Origin: Malania oleifera
Taxonomy: Eukaryota; Streptophyta; Magnoliopsida; Santalales; Ximeniaceae
Length of the DNA stretch: 64,000 nucleotides
Assembly (NCBI RefSeq): GCF_029873635.1
Contig: NC_080423.1
Span: 103,765,273-103,829,272 of the forward strand
Reading direction: 5' to 3'
Below, in pieces: positions 45,381 through 55,989 of this stretch. Numbering within the stretch: position 1 is the first letter of the stretch; each line of letters starts with the position of its first letter. The position numbers and the translations under genes were made by a program. The notes beneath the pieces were generated by a model. It saw only the letters and a program-made list of their open reading frames with translations. It was not told where the DNA came from and did no database searches.

Positions 45381-46885
45381 GTTTTCTTCACCGTTCATCA
45401 CTAGAATCGACGATCCAACGTTACTATAAGGATCAGGGAAGGATTCTCTTCGTGATTTGTGGAACGGATCTTCGTTTGGAGATTTTCGGGTTTCGACCCA
45501 AAATCAAGGTAAGGCTCAGTTTTCATTTCTGTTTCAATAGATCTGTAGAGAATGGAATTGTAAGTATGTATTATACTGTGATTTATAGGTTTTGGGAACT
45601 CGGTTCACTGTTTAGGAGCCGTAGAGTTCGTGTTTTGGTTTTTGGGGAAAGGTAAGGGGTTTCTGTTTATATCAGTTATTTTTTAAATCGGAATCATTGA
45701 AACTATTGTTTACGATCATATGTATGATTTGGCTACTTATTTGGAGAAATCTAACGGGTAAAATTACGGGGTTTTCGAGTTACAGTTTTTGGGAAAAAGG
45801 GGGTTTAGGTTGCATCTCTTGTTTTGTAGGAAAACCGTATGTATGTTGTTGAGTATATTGTATGGAGATGGCCGCACCTTTACTTGTTTTAAACTGTATT
45901 CTTGAAATCGTAATTTATGTATTTACCAAATAAATGTGGAATGAATTATTTTATTGAAAATGTTCCAGGTTTGTGAAAGGTCGAACCGGTTGTGTTCCGT
46001 AGGCTATGATTTATTGAAATGAGTTATAGGGACGTGAGTTCCCAAAATGTTCCAAGTTTTTTGAAAATGCTGAGTCGGAATAAGGTCGAACGTTGATGAT
46101 ATTCGAAACGCGCCGGCTTATTCCCGAAGGCTTAGATGTGGAGACGGGTCAGTATAATACCGTAGGCGGAAAGTGTGAAATATCACTTTCTATACCGGTT
46201 GATCATTGAAGGGTGTGGGTTCACCAGCTATCATACCGGCAACCCATGGGAGCCTGGGGCTACGCCATATGTCCGAGACGCCGTGTAATGCGGACCGGCT
46301 TCATTGCCGAAGAGTGTGACGACACTAGATATGGATCATGTGTTTGTGAGATATGCTTGAACTGTATTGTGTTTATACTGTAACTGCATTGAGAAAATAC
46401 TGGAACTGTGTTATGTCTTATGTTAAAATAACACTCATATGCCACACACTGATATAACCTGATTTTTCCTTACTGAGAGGTGTCTCACCCCTATCGTACG
46501 TACATGTTTTCAGGTCCTTCGAGTAGCTGGAACTAGCGTCCTAGTATAGGGAGTGTGGTGGTCTGTCTAGCTGCGTATAGTACTAGCGTAAGTACTGGAT
46601 TTTGGCCGGGTTGTTGTGCTGGGTTTTGTAGACACCTGGGGCCTTGTTTTGTATTTTGGGACCTGGATGTTGGGTTTGTATAGACTCTAGTGTGGTGTGG
46701 CACGTTAATATAGTTTGACTATTTTCCGCTATGTAAACTTTGTTGGTAAATGTGATTAGGATATACGGGAACCCCACGGGGTCGGACCCTTACATTGTAT
46801 AGTATCATGTGTGTTTGAATGATACAGAGACAGGTTAGGTTACTAACTCACCCCTGGGGCCTAGTGCCGGGTTCGGGGCATGACA
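45005..46885 (+). repeat. Gypsy 3' LTR
   Basis: An uninterrupted 1881-bp LTR. It contains a (CT)n run at about 45348-45379 that is much shorter in the 5' copy, and a TATA box near 45269. Confidence 0.93.
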
Positions 46886-46890
46886 ACAAT

Positions 46891-47069
46891 CGCCACCCTC
46901 TGATCTATCTTCAACCAATTTTCATAGCCGGAAAGTCACCGCCGGCAAGTCATGCGCCTTATGTGTTGGTTGCAGCTAGCGGAGTGTTTACTAGGTTCAA
47001 TTCTCCAAGGGGATTTTGGTTCGCAACATCTTTCAACATTCTTAGAAATGTGATGCATCTCATTCCTAC
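46891..47069. other. continuation of Copia-type remnant interior
   Basis: Non-repetitive sequence continuing that at 35643-35823 across the Gypsy insertion. No domain is recognised. Confidence 0.35.
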
Positions 47070-47310
47070 GTTGGTTAGGGCATTCAAACCATTATAAATA
47101 AAATGAAAGTAATATTATTATTTTTTTATAGTAATATAATATAGCAGTTAAAATTTGGAGACCATATCGCCCCCAGTTAAATCAATTAATGTTGGTTCGG
47201 GCATTGAAACCATTATAAATAAAATGAAAGTAATATTATTAATTGTGTTATAGTAATATAATATAGCAACTAAAATTTGGAAAGCATATCGCCCCCAGTT
47301 AAATCAATTA
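47070..47310 (+). repeat. 121-bp tandem duplication
   Basis: Two adjacent copies start at 47070 and 47191 with GTTGGTTAGGGCATT and GTTGGTTCGGGCATT. Each ends in CAGTTAAATCAATTA, with a few substitutions between them. Confidence 0.9.
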
Positions 47311-47689
47311 GATCATTCCTTTCTGAGTTCCAATACTTGTCCTACATTTTTGAGTTCCAACACTTGTCATACATCACCTTTTCTTCTCTCTCTCGACAAT
47401 TCTCTTTAATGCTGCTATGACATCAATGGGATCCACAGATTCAAAATGATAGACCTGCCCAACCCAAACCGATTATCCAACTAGAGTCAATCTGATAGAA
47501 TTGATTATAGATTAGGTCGATAGACCTATCCAATCTAACACAGTTCAATTAAGAATTTCCCCCTCAACCTGACACAACTCAACCTTGCACAGCCCTATCA
47601 GTGATGGGGTATAGATTTATTTATTTAGAATACATAAATAAATAAATATGCACCCTATCAACTATTCAACATAAAATATGGGATTAAAG
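47311..47689. other. unassigned intron sequence
   Basis: No gene or transposon is recognised. Confidence 0.3.
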
Positions 47690-48807
47690 AGAAGAGGGAC
47701 TTGCATATGGTATTTATTAACCTAGAGAAAGCATATGATAGGATACCTAGGGAAGTTCTATGGTGGGTTTTAGAAAAAAAAAAAAAAAGGGGTGTATGTA
47801 GTGGGTATACTGATGTCATTAAGGATATATACGATGGAGTAATGACTAGTGTAAGGATTATAGATGGAGAAAACTAGAAAATTTCCAATCACCATAGGTG
47901 TACATTAAGGATCTGCTTTGAGCCCTTATCTTTTTACTTTAGTGATGGACCAAGTGACTATGAGTATTCAAAATAAAGTTCCATGGAGTATGTTGTTTGC
48001 CGATGATATTGTACTAATTGATGAAACTAGAGGCAAAGTAGAGGTTGAGTTAGAATTATATAAAGAAGCTTTGGAATGTAGAGGCTTTAGGATAAGTAGA
48101 AATAAGGCAGAATATATGAAATGTAATTTCAATAATAGTAGGAGGAATATTGGAGACAAAGTTAAACTTGATGATGAAGAAATAAATAGCACTTATAGAT
48201 TTCGATACCTTGGATCTATTATGCAAGCTAAAGGAGAAATTGAAGATGATGTAATGTATAAAGTTAAAGCAGGTTGGGTAAAATGGAGAAATGCTTCAAA
48301 TGTGCTTTGTGATCGTAGAATACCCTTAAAATTAAAAGGGAAGTTTTATAGGATGGCTATAAGACCAACTATGCTATATGGATTAGAATGTTGGGCGACG
48401 AAGTAACAGAATATCCAAAAAATAAAAGTTTTTGAGATGATAATACTTAGATGGATGAGTGGTATAACACTGAAAGATAAATTAAGAAATAAACATATTC
48501 GCGGTAAGTTAGGTGTACCTCCTATAGAAGATAAGATAAGGGAGGGACGACTCAGATGGTATGGACACTTGCAACGTAGGCCACATAGTGTGCCGGTGAG
48601 GAAGAGTGAGTCAGTTACTGTGGGGGACAATAGAAGGAGTAGGGGTAGACCTAAAATAACTTGGAAGGAGATAGTGAGTAAGGATTTAATAGCCCTGAAT
48701 ATATCAAAAGAAATGGTCCATGATCGCATAAATTGGTGGAGAAGGATTCATATAGCCGACCCCACCTAGTGGGACTTAAAGCTTGGTTTTGTTGTTGTTG
48801 TTGTTGT
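47690..48807 (+). pseudogene. 5'-truncated RTE LINE, reverse transcriptase to tail
   Basis: The plus-strand RTE protein starts within the reverse transcriptase (RDLHMVFINLEKAYDRIPRE near 47700) and has an intact catalytic loop MLFADDIVLIDE (near 47993). The thumb and C-terminal region follow: FRYLGSIMQAKGEIEDDV, LKGKFYRMAIRPTMLYG, GRLRWYGHLQRRP and RGRPKITWKEIV. It ends RIHIADPT, then CCCACCTAGTGGGACTTAAA and a (TTG)n tail at 48788-48807. An expanded A-run near 47777, one or more stops and the 5' truncation make it inactive. A partial repeat of GATTAA on both sides may be the remains of a target duplication. Confidence 0.88.
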
Positions 48808-49035
48808 ATGATAGATTAAGGGAATAATCTAGAAGATTAACCAACATATATGTTATTGCATATAACCTCAAAAAAATTACCATCATGATGATGGTAGAAA
48901 ATGAAGAGCAACATGTGAACAATACTAGTCATATGTGAGCTTAGAAATTATATTTTGGCTCTTTGACAGGATAGTAGTAAACATCATCTTTTCTGTCAAG
49001 ACAGTAAACATGAAATTATAAACTAAAGTGCTTAC
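48808..49035. other. PFK intron sequence next to the penultimate exon
   Basis: Contains the splice donor (GTAAGC on the minus strand at 49030-49035). Otherwise unassigned. Confidence 0.5.
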
Positions 49036-49190
49036 GGAAATGGGTATATAAGCATGTTTGCTGTTAACAGGCCCAACTGTGAAGCCCGTATAGCCTGCCA
49101 TGGCCCCATGAACAGCACTCTGAGCAAGCAATGTGCAGTAGATATTGTCTGAGGCATTACTTGGAATAGCTCGGATCATGTATGTTGGAT
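49036..49190 (-). CDS. PFK: ATP-dependent 6-phosphofructokinase, penultimate exon
   Basis: A 155-bp exon between a pyrimidine-rich acceptor (TTACAG at 49191-49196, minus strand) and a donor GTAAGC. After two bases completing an Asp codon it encodes 51 residues, [18 protein letters not shown] through [18 protein letters not shown] to HAYIPIS, a highly conserved stretch near the end of plant ATP-PFK that includes residues around the substrate site (family knowledge). The reading frame continues without a shift into the exon at 25942-26106. It is intact. The exon before it was not found in the remaining window, so the preceding intron probably extends through the transposons at 50-64 kb. Confidence 0.93.
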
Positions 49191-49999
49191 CTGTAAGGAT
49201 AAAAAGAAAAGGAGTCAAAATCAAGATTGGTTAAACTACAATTTGCTTCACTAATTTTGACATGCAACCAAAACTCATTAAAATGCAAAGAATAGTTGGA
49301 AATATTGAACAAAAAATTCATTGACAACTAAAACACAACATGCGCATAGCTGAAGAAGGAAAATGACAAAAAGAAATTCAGGTAAATCTATGAGTAACAG
49401 TGTGCTGGTGTTCTAAAGATCCCTTTAAGATGTTTCCATGCACCAATTATAGACATTTTTTACATATTTTTTTGTGCAATAATCATCAATTGTGTTCTGT
49501 TTTCAATGTAGAAATTAAGACATGCAATAGTGTGTTTTCTAAAGCATTAACATCACTGAGTTCATTCACGCTTTGTCCACTAAATATCAGAAAATCCAAG
49601 AAAATAAAAAGGGAGCCACAGAGAGAGAATAATGAAATCATAATGATAATGAAATAAAATATATATAATGAATAACTGGTGCAAGAGATGCCCAAGATTT
49701 GCATGGTTCAGCAATATCCCAATGCCCACATTGGTATTCAATTAGTTCTTCACTATGAGAGAGTAAACTAATACGAGAACCTTGAGCTTTTAATCCCAAA
49801 AATCCACATCCTAGACCCCTCTCCTTAGACTCAAAAGAACTCTCCATAACTTGCTGCATTACATCTTATTACTAAACTGACTTCCCAATTTTATTAGACA
49901 AACAAGAAGCTCCCCTGACATTTGAAAAGCACCACTGGACCCTCACGAATGGAAACCAAAAAACATGTCGCAATGTCCTCGGAGGGTCAACCCCCGAGA
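49191..49999. other. PFK upstream intron, unassigned repeat-like sequence
   Basis: Starts with the splice acceptor of the penultimate exon. From about 49680 to 49860 the sequence looks like part of a repeat, but I cannot assign it. Small open frames have no recognisable domain. Confidence 0.35.
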
Positions 50000-52119
50000 A
50001 AGTGAAGTTGAATCTCTGAGCTTCCTCAACCGACTGGCAAATTCGAAATCTATGTAACCCGATGCAATATATTGGACTAAGAAGTGGGTTTTTTGTAAGT
50101 CAACGAAATCACCACTAGCCTACTTTTATCCTAGGTGAGGTTGGACCACCTACTTAATATGTCACTAAATCATTGGTCTCTAAACTATGCCTAAGTCCAA
50201 AGAAACCAGTAGTCAATGGTTTGCATTACCAGGTTGGATTCAAGAGCACGTTATGCAAAGGGAAGGTATTAGCACCCCTTCACACCTATTCATTGGACGG
50301 TACCTGATTAACCTTAGATTACCTTTGAAATCAATCAATCAATCAAGACTCTAATTCCTCTGTTTTGTTTAATTACTTGACCATTAAATATTGAACAACC
50401 CTACAAAAGATAGAGACTATCCTCACCTTAAAATCCACAAAGGCATTCAAATGACACAGCCTCCAATGATCCTCACAAGGATTATTTTCTTAGTTTATTT
50501 TTCTCATTGTTGATGTGTAGTTTACCTGACCTTTAATCATTGGGAGGCCTTGCACAAGACAAAGACCACCCCCCCCCCCCCCCCAACCTCTAGTTCTCAA
50601 AGGTATGCAATGACATAACCCCCAAGACTGGAAGAAGGTTAATTATGAAAGTAATTTATACAAACATATGCAAGGATACAAAAAGGCATGTAAAATAATC
50701 ACACAAGTAGACATACCGCAAGAAAACATCATACACATGATCATATAGTCAAACATTAAAACATAAATGCTAGGTATGCACCGAAACCAAAGAGTCTAAT
50801 AAGACCACTAATAAGGAGACTTAAAGTGATCCTATTAGAATCTCCGCCCTATGGGAGGTAATTGGGAGGACTCCATAACCCCAATTGATTGAGCACTCCT
50901 CATAGGAGTGATGCACACACGCACATGAAAGAAAGGGACACACACATTCATGCATCAAGCAAAATCATGCAATGAACAAGACACACAAGAAAAACCTATT
51001 GGAAAATGACCAAAATCATGCAAAAAAGGGCCTAGAATTTTTCTAGAACTTGATCTTTTCTTTTCTTTTTTTGGGATTTGTTTTTCAATTTTTAAATATT
51101 TTTAAAGAATTTCTCCAAATTTTATTTATTGTGATTTAAAATTTTTTATTTTCATTTTTAGTTTTTGATTCAAAGGGTTACCGAGAATTTTCCCTAATTT
51201 TTTCTTTTTTTTGTGATTTTTCTACATCTTTTCTCTTTTTTTTGTGAAATAAAAATGATTTAAAAAAAATATTTTTAAACTAAAAATAAAAGGGGGCGGT
51301 TTAGGAGGGTTGGACCAAATCAAACCAATCTGACCAATAAGCTAAGACAAACCCAAGTTGACCCGGGTCAAACTGGGTTGACCCAAACAGCAAGGGAGAG
51401 GTGGGAACTCTAGCTTACCACGTGCCACCCTGGATGGGTGCCACGTGGAACGGCTAAGATTTTTCTTTAAAAAAAAAAATAGAATGCTAACACATGGCAG
51501 AGAGATGTTATGTTGATGCCACTCCCTATCCCATCTTTCGCCATGTGACGCAATGTCATTGGCTCAGAATACCTCTTGTGGATCACTGACGTGGCAACAA
51601 TTTAACTGGCTGTGGAAAACACAAGTTGGATGGATGGGAACGTGCCACGTCGCTGGCATGACATCACTCGTTGGTCCAATTAATTGCCATGTGGCGCAAT
51701 GCTACTAGCGCCCAATCTTTCACCTAGATTGTTGTTGTGGTAGCAATCCAGCCGTCCACTAGAAAACACAAATCGGATAGCTAAGAATATGCCATGTCAC
51801 CGAATGACGTCACCCACGATACGCAGCCCATGTTTTGCCACCCATCGGGTGACACATGGCCCAATACGGGCATTTTTTATTTTGTTTATTTATTTATTAA
51901 AAATTATTTATTTGTTTTTTTTCTTTCTTTTTCTTTTCTTTTCTGTTCTTCTTTTCTTTTTTCTCCTCTCTCTCTCTCAAACCTTCTCTCCTCTCGCTCT
52001 TTGTTCTCTCTCCTAAATGATAGAGAACTTCTCTCTTCTCACTATTGCCACAATGGCAACCACCTTGGCCACCGCCGCCTCTAGCCCACCTTCCGTGAGG
52101 CTTCTCCTCAAGTAAGAGT

Positions 52120-52280
52120 CTCCCTCTCTCTACTGATCTCTCTCTCTCTCTCTACTGATCTCTCTCTCTCTCTCCTCCTCTAGTCTCTCTCTTCTATCTC
52201 TTGTTCTGATCTCTTTCTTCTCTCTTGTTCTTGTCTCTCTCTCTCTCTACTAATTTCTCTCTCTCTCGCTCTCTTTCAGA
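52120..52280. repeat. CT-rich low-complexity array
   Basis: (CT)n runs punctuated by repeated CTACTGATCTCTCT words. Confidence 0.85.
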
Positions 52281-52559
52281 TCTTGATCTCAGGCATTAGA
52301 GCAAAGAGCCTCGAGCTCTCTGCTTCTCTTCTCTCATTGCCAACAAATCCAAGCTTACAGAGGAATGCACCTCTCTCTCTCTCCTCTCCTTGTCATCTTC
52401 TTTCTATCTCCTCCTTGCATTTTCATTTTCTCTCTCTCACCACTCTATTCTTCTCACTCCTCTCTCTCAAATCCCTCAAATTCTCTCTTTCCCTTTCATT
52501 TTTCTCATTTTCTCTAATTTTCTATCATTTCTTTCCCCCTTTTTCTCAAGACAAATAGG

Positions 52560-53330
52560 GGAATCCAGGGTTCGGGTTTAACTTGGGTTACAGTTAGGCT
52601 TGGGTTAGGGTTAGGTTTGATTTAGGTCAAGCATGGGTTAGGGTTAGGGTTAAGGTTAGGTTATGTTTGGGTTGAGGTTAGGTTAGGTTTGGGCTTTGGG
52701 CTCGATTTTAGTGGCAAATGGGCTTGGGCAAGCTGGGTTTATGTTTTGGGTTGGGGCTTGAATTGGGCTTGGGTCAAAATTAGGTTTGGGCTAGGCTTAA
52801 GTTATGATCAATGTTGGGTTTAGGTTAAGTTGGGTTTGGCTGGTTTTGGGCTTAGGTTTAGGATTGGGCTTGGTCTTGGGCTTTGGGCTCAGGTTGGGCC
52901 TAGGCTTGGGCTAGGATCTAGTTTGGGTCTAAGTTAGGCTAGGCTCAAGTCAAAATTAGGTTTGGGTTGGGCTTAAGTTATAAATTGGGTTGGGTTTGGG
53001 TTGAGTTGGGTTATAAATTGGGTTGGGTTTGGGTTGAGTTGGGTTTGGCTAGTTTCAGGCTTAGGTTTAGATTTGGGTTTGCCTAGTTTTGGGCTTAGGT
53101 TTAGGTTTGGGCTTGGTCTTGGGCTTTGAGCTCAAATTGGGCCTAGGTTTGGACTAGGGTCTGGTTTGGGTCTTAAGTTGGGCTATAGGGCTCGATTTTA
53201 GGTGGCGAATGGGCGTGGGCTTAAATTAGGTTGGATGGGTTAAGTTTTGGGCCTAGATTAGATTAGGTTTGGGTTTGGTCTTGGGCTTGGGCGGTTTGAC
53301 TAGGGTTTGAGTCAAGTTGACCCAGGTAAA
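52560..53330 (+). repeat. G/T-rich degenerate array with telomere-like words
   Basis: Many irregular copies of GGGTTAGG, TTGGGTT and TTGGGCTT, densest at 52590-52700 and 52960-53050. It is low-complexity rather than coding. The motif differs from the standard plant telomere unit TTTAGGG. Confidence 0.8.
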
Positions 53331-53698
53331 CGAGTTAGTTGACTCAAGGTCATGGGTAAGGCAGACTCAGGTCCTCGAGTCACTTTGACCTGGGTAATTG
53401 AGTTAGTTGGCTAGGGTTCGCGTCAAGGCTGCTTTACTCTAATGTTGCTCACCCATTATGATTTACCCCCTTTTGAGTTCAGTCTAGTGTTCCAAAGTGC
53501 AATTTAATTAACTTTGAGAAATCACTAGTTGATATCAACCTCAAGATGGTCTTAAAAGATAGGACGAAACATAGGTTGGGTTTAGGGTCAAAGAAATGAT
53601 GGGAAACTAGGCGCAAATACCCCAAAATACTCCCCCTGCCCTAGTATATTGGAGACTTTCACTGAACTTGGTACTATGGTTGCAAGTTGCCTATGTAC

Positions 53699-55240
53699 CA
53701 TGGTTCGAAATTGCGGTAGCGGGTAACGTCGCGTAACGGTCGCGGGTGTCGCGGGACGCGGGAGACGCGGGTGTTACGTAACGGGAAGTGGGCGTAACGG
53801 CTGTGAATTTTTTTCACGCATGCACAACCATGCCAAAATCGAAAAATAAGCATGAAATCCATTAATGCATGATTTTTAATGAATTTTGACAACCTTCATT
53901 CAACCTACAAATGCTTTTTAATAGGCATCATGATTTTTATATTAATTTTAGTGCACTGCTTACAAAAAAAGGCATTTTTTTTTTTAAGTTTGCATTAGTT
54001 TAATGGGTAAAAAAGATGTAGAAATGTAATTAAAATGAAGAATCAATTGATTAAAGACATAAAGTTACTTAAAATGAGTCAGTAGACCTAATAATTTATA
54101 TTACAATACAATAATTTATATTACAATTTGCAATTTAAAAAAATGAATATGGAATTGTAAATCTTACAATTTAATTATTTAAATGGTAGTGTACTTGAGT
54201 CACTTGAGACTTGACTAATTGTGTAGAAATTATGATTTATTATAAATTTTAAATCTAATATTAAATTATTAGAATATTAATTAATAATTTTTTACTAAAT
54301 CTGTACTCTAACTCTCTATCTTTATAAATTTTATGTTTTAATAATTTTATACTAATTTTTTTATTTTAATTAATAAATTCTACTTATATAATCATTTATA
54401 AATTTGCATACTAATTAAATAATAAATATAAACTGAAATTATAAAATAAACTAAATTATTAGTTTAGAATAAATTGGTAATTTACAATTACATTAACCAA
54501 TGAAGTAGAAGAACTGAAGAAACATGCCCACTCCCGAGTCCCGAGTCCCCACCGAAGCTGCGAGAGAGCTGCAACCTGCAAGCCCCCAAAATTTGGGGGA
54601 ATCGAAGGCTTCAAAACTTATTTTTGGAGCTGCGACTGCGAGCCTGCGAATGGAGGCGACCTGCAGAGCACAGCTCCTTCAAGCGACAAATCGAAGATTG
54701 GAAGCTGATTTTTGGGTTCTTACACTGGACAAAGGAGACGAACTGACGAAGAGGGAAAAATCAAAACACCTTCAAGGGAAAAATCAAACACCTTCAAGAC
54801 GAATTGCCAGTCAGCTGACCTGCGATGGCTGCGAACTGCGAAGAGCATCTTCAAGGCAAAAATCGAAGCTGATTTTGGGGATTTTGAAGCTTCAGATCCG
54901 TAGATTGAAGCTGTACGAAAGAGACGAAGAGTGAAAGGGGGAACAGCACAACAAATCGAAGCTTCGAAGCTGCTTTCGTTTCTTTGGAGGCTTCAAATGA
55001 GGAGATCTAAGCTAGATGATGGAGAGAGACACACAAAAGGTACGCAGTAGTGTAAGGGGCTGTCGGCTGTAATGTGTTGTAACGGACGTTACGGGTCGTA
55101 ACGTTAGTGTAACGGCCGTTATGGGCCGTTACGGTTCTGTAACGGCCGTTACGCACGTGAATTTTCTGCTCACCGCTAATGCGGGCTGTAACGGAATCGG
55201 AGAGATGATTTTCCGTTACGTAACGGCCGTTACGACCATG
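53699..55240. mobile_element. non-autonomous hAT-like element A
   Basis: The ends are CATGGTT...(A)CCATG in inverted orientation. The target duplication is of hAT size, CTATGTAC (53691-53698) and CTATGTCC (55241-55248), matching at 7 of 8. Both subterminal regions are packed with CGTAACGG/CCGTTACG words. No transposase is recognised in the 1542 bp. Removing it rejoins the Tat-like LTR sequence. Confidence 0.82.
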
Positions 55241-55444
55241 CTATGTCCCTTTTTAGGATTACGTCTAAACGTAGTCCAGACTCCTTTTGATCCATTTGAG
55301 ATAAACATGTATAGACCAATCTGGTCAGGGCTTTCCTTTGGACCGTAATGTAGGCTTAGGGATCAAGCTAAAGAAAGAAATGATTTAAGAGGCTCAAAGT
55401 AAACTTTAAAGGCTTAACAAAATGTCAAGGATCGCCTACATGAG

Positions 55445-55989
55445 GTATAATCATGACTTTTTCTCTTCTTTTCTTTTTTTTTTTTTTTTTTTTTTTTGCT
55501 TTTTTCTTTTACTTCATCTTTCTTTGAATTTCATTCACACCTTAGAATTTTTTCTCCTTTTCCTTCAAACTGCCCCAGTGTGGGGGTGATCCTCTAACAA
55601 GGTTTTTAGAAGGAAATGACCGATAGTAGGCTCAAAAGGGATGGCAATGGATGCATTTTGCTTTGCTTTTTCTTCCTTTTTGGGTAGAATAAAAATGGTT
55701 TGTCTTCTCTTTGTCCTTCATCTTTATCTCAAATGAACACATAAATACCGATTTCCTAACCCCAGGTTTATTTTAGGAAATGATTTACAAAGAAACCGGT
55801 TAATTCACAATTTAAGGCTCAAAGAGTTTAACAATTGGTAATTAGTTTATTCAGGTCAATGTGGATAATTGGTTGGCCAAAGGAGGGTCATCCATTATTT
55901 AGCTTCAATTCCATAGAAATAACTCAATAGAAAATAAATTGCACTTTCGATTGATTAAAAAATTTTCATTGGTTTCAAAGGGATCAACT
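55445..55989 (-). other. 3' region of Tat-like element
   Basis: Non-coding, with a long T run at 55469-55497 and GCCCCAGTGTGGGGG near 55573, which reads as a purine-rich CACTGGGGCAG-type motif on the minus strand, as seen near the 3' LTR of Tat elements. Confidence 0.4.

Larger units (their letters stand above)
35824..46885 (+). mobile_element. Ty3/Gypsy retrotransposon, chromovirus-like, with a solo LTR nested in its 5' LTR
   Basis: The LTRs start TGTAAGAACCCGACCCGTG and end GACA. The 5' LTR is 35824-39984 including a 2.3-kb insertion, and the 3' LTR is 45005-46885. The interior has gag, protease, reverse transcriptase, RNase H, integrase and a chromodomain-like end in Gypsy order. ACAGT (35819-35823) and ACAAT (46886-46890) form a target duplication with one mismatch. 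Many stops make it inactive. The C-terminal motif suggests a Tekay/Del-type chromovirus (inference). Confidence 0.92.
26107..49035 (-). other. PFK: 22.9-kb PFK intron filled with nested transposons
   Basis: Bounded on the minus strand by a donor GTAAGC at 49035 and an acceptor TTGCAG at 26107. The codons on either side join in phase 0 at IPIS/RVTE, a junction expected in plant PFK. Almost all of it from 28985 to 48807 is retrotransposon: two L1 pieces, two RTE copies, a TRIM, a Copia LTR remnant, a Gypsy and a solo LTR. That the exons still splice together is inferred. Confidence 0.8.
50000..55440 (-). repeat. probable 3' LTR of the Tat-like element
   Basis: A long non-coding stretch, interrupted by the hAT element at 53699-55240. 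It contains CACGTGG-rich diverged direct repeats of about 143 bp (51535-51860), CT-rich runs and a G/T-rich array. The exact ends are not resolved. Confidence 0.45.

Noticed and set aside
49680-49860. Additional PFK exon
   Set aside because: No conserved PFK motif is visible in any frame. The sequence looks repeat-like.
52283-52581. Ser/Leu/Phe-rich open frames
   Set aside because: They are low-complexity translations of CT-rich repeats within an LTR.
52590-52700. Interstitial telomere
   Set aside because: The words are irregular GGGTTAGG and TTGGG variants rather than tandem TTTAGGG, and they sit within a retrotransposon LTR-like stretch.
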